A DNA stretch of 64,000 nucleotides from Komagataeibacter melomenusus (GTDB lineage Bacteria; Pseudomonadota; Alphaproteobacteria; Acetobacterales; Acetobacteraceae). Position numbers and translations under genes: made by a program. Each line of letters opens with the position of its first letter. Within the stretch, counting starts at the first letter, position 1. Positions 61,333 to 64,000 of this stretch are shown here, one piece after another. Location of the stretch: assembly GCF_013155395.1 (NCBI RefSeq), contig NZ_JABJWC010000002.1, positions 62,001 through 126,000 of the forward strand, read 5' to 3'. Below the pieces are notes generated by a model, which made no database searches, was not told the DNA's origin, and worked only from the letters and a program-made list of their open reading frames with translations.

Positions 61333-62303
61333 TCCCCGCCCTGCTGCGCCGCCTGGGCCAGACGCTGCTTGTGCTCTTTGGCGTGTCGGTGCTGGTATTC
61401 GCGGTGTTTTTTGCAACGCCGGGGGCCGACCCGACCGCGCGCATCGCTGGCCGCAACGCATCACCGCAGATCATGGAGAAAGTGCGCCGTGAATACGGCT
61501 TCGACCGCGCCCTGCCGGTGCAGTACGCCACCATGATGAAGAAGCTGTTCATCACCCGCGATCTTGCCTCCTACGCCGACCGGGGCGAACTGGTGGTGCC
61601 CCAGATCGAGCAGGCGGCCCCGGTCACGGCCTGCCTTGTGTGCGGGGCGGCGTTCATCTGGGTGAGTGCGTCCATCATCATGGGCACGCTGGCCGCGGCC
61701 TTCAGGGATACATGGGTGGACCGCACGCTCATGCTGGCCGGGCTGGTGGGCATTTCCATACCCGTGTTCTGGCTGGGGCAGGTCACCAACCTGATAACGC
61801 AGAGCCGCTATCATGACACATGGCTGTTCTCATGGGTGCCGGGGCTGGGCTATGTGCCGTTCAGCGAGGACCCGGGCGGGTGGTTCCGTGCACTGGTCAT
61901 TCCGTGGGTGGTGTTGGCGGTGATGTTCATCGGCATCTACAGCCGGGTGCTGCGGGCCGACCTTGTGGCACTGGCGGGCGAGGACTTCATGCGCACGGCC
62001 CGCGCCAAGGGGCTTTCGCCCACGCGGGTCATGCTGCGCCATGGGCTACGCACCGCGCTGGTCACGTTCGTCTCGCTGTTCGGGCTGGATTTCGCGCAGC
62101 TTGTGGGCGGCGGCGCGCTGCTGACCGAGGTGGTGTTCGGCCTGCCCGGCGTGGGGCGGCTGACCTATCGGGCGCTGACCAATCTCGACCTGCCGGTCAT
62201 CATGGCCACGGTCATGTATTCCGCCATTTTCGTGGTGGTGGCCAACGCGGTGGTGGACATGGTGTATCTGTTACTCGACCCGAGGGTGCGTGATGCCCGC
62301 TGA
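61329..62303 (+). CDS. ABC transporter permease, DppB/OppB-type
   Basis: 324 residues. RRLGQTLLVLFGVSVLVFAVFF and REYGFDRALPVQYATMMKK are typical of the DppB family, followed by six membrane helices and a final GRLTYRALTNLDLPVIMATVM. It overlaps the previous gene (ATGA). Confidence 0.9.
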   Translation: MIPALLRRLGQTLLVLFGVSVLVFAVFFATPGADPTARIAGRNASPQIMEKVRREYGFDRALPVQYATMMKKLFITRDLASYADRGELVVPQIEQAAPVTACLVCGAAFIWVSASIIMGTLAAAFRDTWVDRTLMLAGLVGISIPVFWLGQVTNLITQSRYHDTWLFSWVPGLGYVPFSEDPGGWFRALVIPWVVLAVMFIGIYSRVLRADLVALAGEDFMRTARAKGLSPTRVMLRHGLRTALVTFVSLFGLDFAQLVGGGALLTEVVFGLPGVGRLTYRALTNLDLPVIMATVMYSAIFVVVANAVVDMVYLLLDPRVRDAR

Positions 62304-63318
62304 TCGCATGCCCCTGCTCGATGTGCGCGACCTGTGCGTGAGCGTGCCCGGCAATGGTGGCATGATCCCGCTGGTCGAGAACGTGTCCTTTTGCGTGAAT
62401 GAAGCCGAAATCGTGGGGCTGGTGGGTGAATCCGGCTCGGGCAAGTCGGTCACGGCCATGGCGCTGATGGGGCTGATCGACAGCCCCGGGGTGCAGGTCC
62501 GTGGCTCGGCGCGCTTTCGCGGGCAGGAACTCGTAGGCATGCCCGCAAAAGCCCTGCGGACGCTGCGCGGGCGTGATATCGCCATGATCTTTCAGGACCC
62601 AATGACGGCGTTCACCCCGGTCTATACCATCGGCTGGCAGATCGATGAGCAGATCCGCGCGCATGAGCGCCTCACCCGCCGGGCGGCGCGGGCACGCACG
62701 GTGCAACTGCTGGCCGAGATGGGCGTGCCCGACCCCGCCCGCACGGCGCAGCGCTATCCGCACCAGCTCTCCGGCGGGCTGCGCCAGCGCGCCATGATCG
62801 CCATGGCGCTGTCATGCAGGCCCACATTGCTCATTGCCGATGAGCCGACCACCGCCCTTGATGTCACCGTGCAGGCGCAGATCCTTGACCTGCTGCGCGG
62901 TCTACGCCACAGCCACGGCTCCTCCGTGCTGCTCATCACGCATGACATGGGGGTGGTGGCCCAGACCTGCTCACGCACGCTCGTGCTCTATTCCGGCCGC
63001 ATGGCGGAGAGCGGGCCGACAACCACCCTGTTCGCCCGGCCTGCCCACCCCTATACCGCAGCGCTGCTGGACTCCATCCCCCCGCTTTACGGCTCGCGCC
63101 CGCACCGCCTGCCCGCCATTGCCGGCGTGCCGCCCACCCCACGGGAGCGGCCTGCGGGCTGCGCCTTTGGCCCACGCTGTGCGTATGTGCATGCCACCTG
63201 CCTGCCAGCCCCGCCAGCGCTGGCCCCCATCGGGGCGGGGCAGCTTGCGGCCTGCGTGCTGCCAGCCGAGGGCACGCCCCTGCCACCGCGCACCATCGCA
63301 CAGGGCATGCAGCCATGA
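62293..63318 (+). CDS. ABC transporter ATPase, DppD/OppD-type
   Basis: About 341 residues. Walker A is GESGSGKS, the signature is LSGGLRQR, Walker B is LLIADEPTTALD, and the C-terminal oligopeptide domain has FGPRCAYVHATC (Cys cluster). GTG 62290 is an alternative start. It overlaps the permease stop. Confidence 0.9.
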   Translation: MPADRMPLLDVRDLCVSVPGNGGMIPLVENVSFCVNEAEIVGLVGESGSGKSVTAMALMGLIDSPGVQVRGSARFRGQELVGMPAKALRTLRGRDIAMIFQDPMTAFTPVYTIGWQIDEQIRAHERLTRRAARARTVQLLAEMGVPDPARTAQRYPHQLSGGLRQRAMIAMALSCRPTLLIADEPTTALDVTVQAQILDLLRGLRHSHGSSVLLITHDMGVVAQTCSRTLVLYSGRMAESGPTTTLFARPAHPYTAALLDSIPPLYGSRPHRLPAIAGVPPTPRERPAGCAFGPRCAYVHATCLPAPPALAPIGAGQLAACVLPAEGTPLPPRTIAQGMQP

Positions 63319-64000
63319 ACGAACCCACACCCGTGCTGGAACTGCGCGACGTGCGCAAGACCTACCGCCTGCCCCATGGGCAGAGGCTCAGGGCGGTTGA
63401 TGGCATATCGCTGCGCGTCATGCCTGGCGAGATGCTGGGGCTGGTGGGGGAATCCGGCTGCGGCAAGTCCACGCTGGGGCGGTGCATGCTGCGGCTCGAT
63501 GATGTCTCATCCGGGCAGGTACTGTTTGAAGGGCGCGACATCACCACGCTGAGCGAACGCAGGTTGCGCCCGCTGCGCACCGGCATGCAGATGGTGTTCC
63601 AGAACTCTACCGCCGCCCTCAACCCGCGCCGCAGCATTGGCGATTTGCTGGCCGAGCCGCTGCGCGTGCATCCGGCGGCTGACGGGCGCAGGCGCAGCGC
63701 GGCCGCGATTGCCGCCCGCCTGCACGAACTCATGGCGCTGGTCGGCCTGCCTGCCTCGGCGCTTGCGCGGTATCCGCATGCCTTCTCGGGCGGGCAGCGC
63801 CAGCGCATCAACATCGCCCGTGCGCTTGCGCTCTCGCCGCGACTGGTGGTGGCGGATGAACCGGTCTCCGCACTCGATGTGTCGGTGCAGGCCCAGATCG
63901 TCAACCTGTTTGCCGACCTGCGCGAGCAACTGGGGCTGACCTATGTGTTCGTGGCGCATGACCTGGCGGTGGTGCGGCAGATCTCCACCCGCGTTGCAGT
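63315..64000 (+). CDS. ABC transporter ATPase, DppF/OppF-type (partial)
   Basis: About 228 codons before the window edge. Walker A is GESGCGKST, the Q-loop region is MQMVFQNSTAALNPRRSI, the signature is FSGGQRQR and Walker B is LVVADEPVSALD. The C-terminus lies outside the window. ATGA overlap with DppD-like gene. Confidence 0.9.
   Translation, partial: MNEPTPVLELRDVRKTYRLPHGQRLRAVDGISLRVMPGEMLGLVGESGCGKSTLGRCMLRLDDVSSGQVLFEGRDITTLSERRLRPLRTGMQMVFQNSTAALNPRRSIGDLLAEPLRVHPAADGRRRSAAAIAARLHELMALVGLPASALARYPHAFSGGQRQRINIARALALSPRLVVADEPVSALDVSVQAQIVNLFADLREQLGLTYVFVAHDLAVVRQISTRVA

Noticed and set aside
1-64000. tRNA, rRNA or CRISPR loci
   Set aside because: No cloverleaf, conserved rRNA segment or repeat-spacer pattern was recognised by eye, although a covariance search would be more reliable.

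Overview
The window is GC-rich chromosomal DNA from an alphaproteobacterium. Gene content (Old Yellow Enzyme, pirin/WrbA, MYG1, Dpp/Opp-type ABC genes, many small secreted proteins) and codon style fit an acetic acid bacterium, most likely Komagataeibacter or a close relative. That assignment is inferred from family resemblance, not from a marker gene. I saw no rRNA, tRNA or CRISPR array.

Layout: (1) 1-4.4 kb, chromosomal genes: a His-rich secreted protein, a small HTH/membrane protein, an MFS exporter, a DUF952 protein, an MgtC-like gene split at a G10 tract, and an EamA transporter. (2) 4.4-25.4 kb, a co-directional (minus-strand) late module of a contractile-tailed prophage. Read in transcription order it holds terminase small and large subunits, portal, scaffold, an N4-gp56-type major capsid protein, connectors, sheath, tube, a tail-assembly chaperone with a canonical -1 frameshift site, a short tape measure, P2/Mu-type U-X-D-V-W-J-I baseplate genes, tail fibre and its chaperone, a lysis cassette and a lipoprotein. 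Five terminator-like hairpins sit between these genes. (3) 25.4-31.6 kb, a mixed zone: a control region with repeated motifs, a hypothetical gene, a His-tailed EamA transporter, a Suppressor-of-fused-domain protein, a phage regulator-like gene, a CI/S24 repressor with three operators, and a SUKH (SMI1/KNR4) protein. No integrase or replication gene is visible.

(4) 31.7-43.6 kb, chromosomal genes: YceI, a DOPA-dioxygenase-like protein, a sulfotransferase, an Old Yellow Enzyme, an SmpA-like lipoprotein, a DUF4105 protein coupled to a lipase-like lipoprotein, a YegD-like Hsp70, a run of small lipoproteins and secreted proteins, and a YidB-like protein. (5) 43.6-44.3 kb, a dispersed repeat and a broken IS1595-type transposase. 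(6) 44.4-48.1 kb, a glycosyltransferase facing a tightly coupled acyl-CoA dehydrogenase / PIG-L deacetylase / NodS-like methyltransferase operon. (7) 48-58.4 kb, dGTPase, DUF523, thiopurine methyltransferase, WrbA, a LysR regulator divergent from pirin, a phosphoribosyltransferase, MYG1, and several small membrane or lipoproteins. (8) 58.5-60.2 kb, a broken AGE-family epimerase followed by a small island of AT-richer immunity-like genes. (9) 60.3-64 kb, a dipeptide/oligopeptide-type ABC transporter operon (two permeases, two ATPases; the last runs off the window).

The most notable signals are the frameshift site and internal hairpins in the prophage, the tandem-HTH repressor whose operator covers its own translation start, the dispersed orphan immunity-type genes, the acyl-CoA dehydrogenase/PIG-L/methyltransferase/glycosyltransferase cassette, and the G10 tract in the MgtC-like gene.
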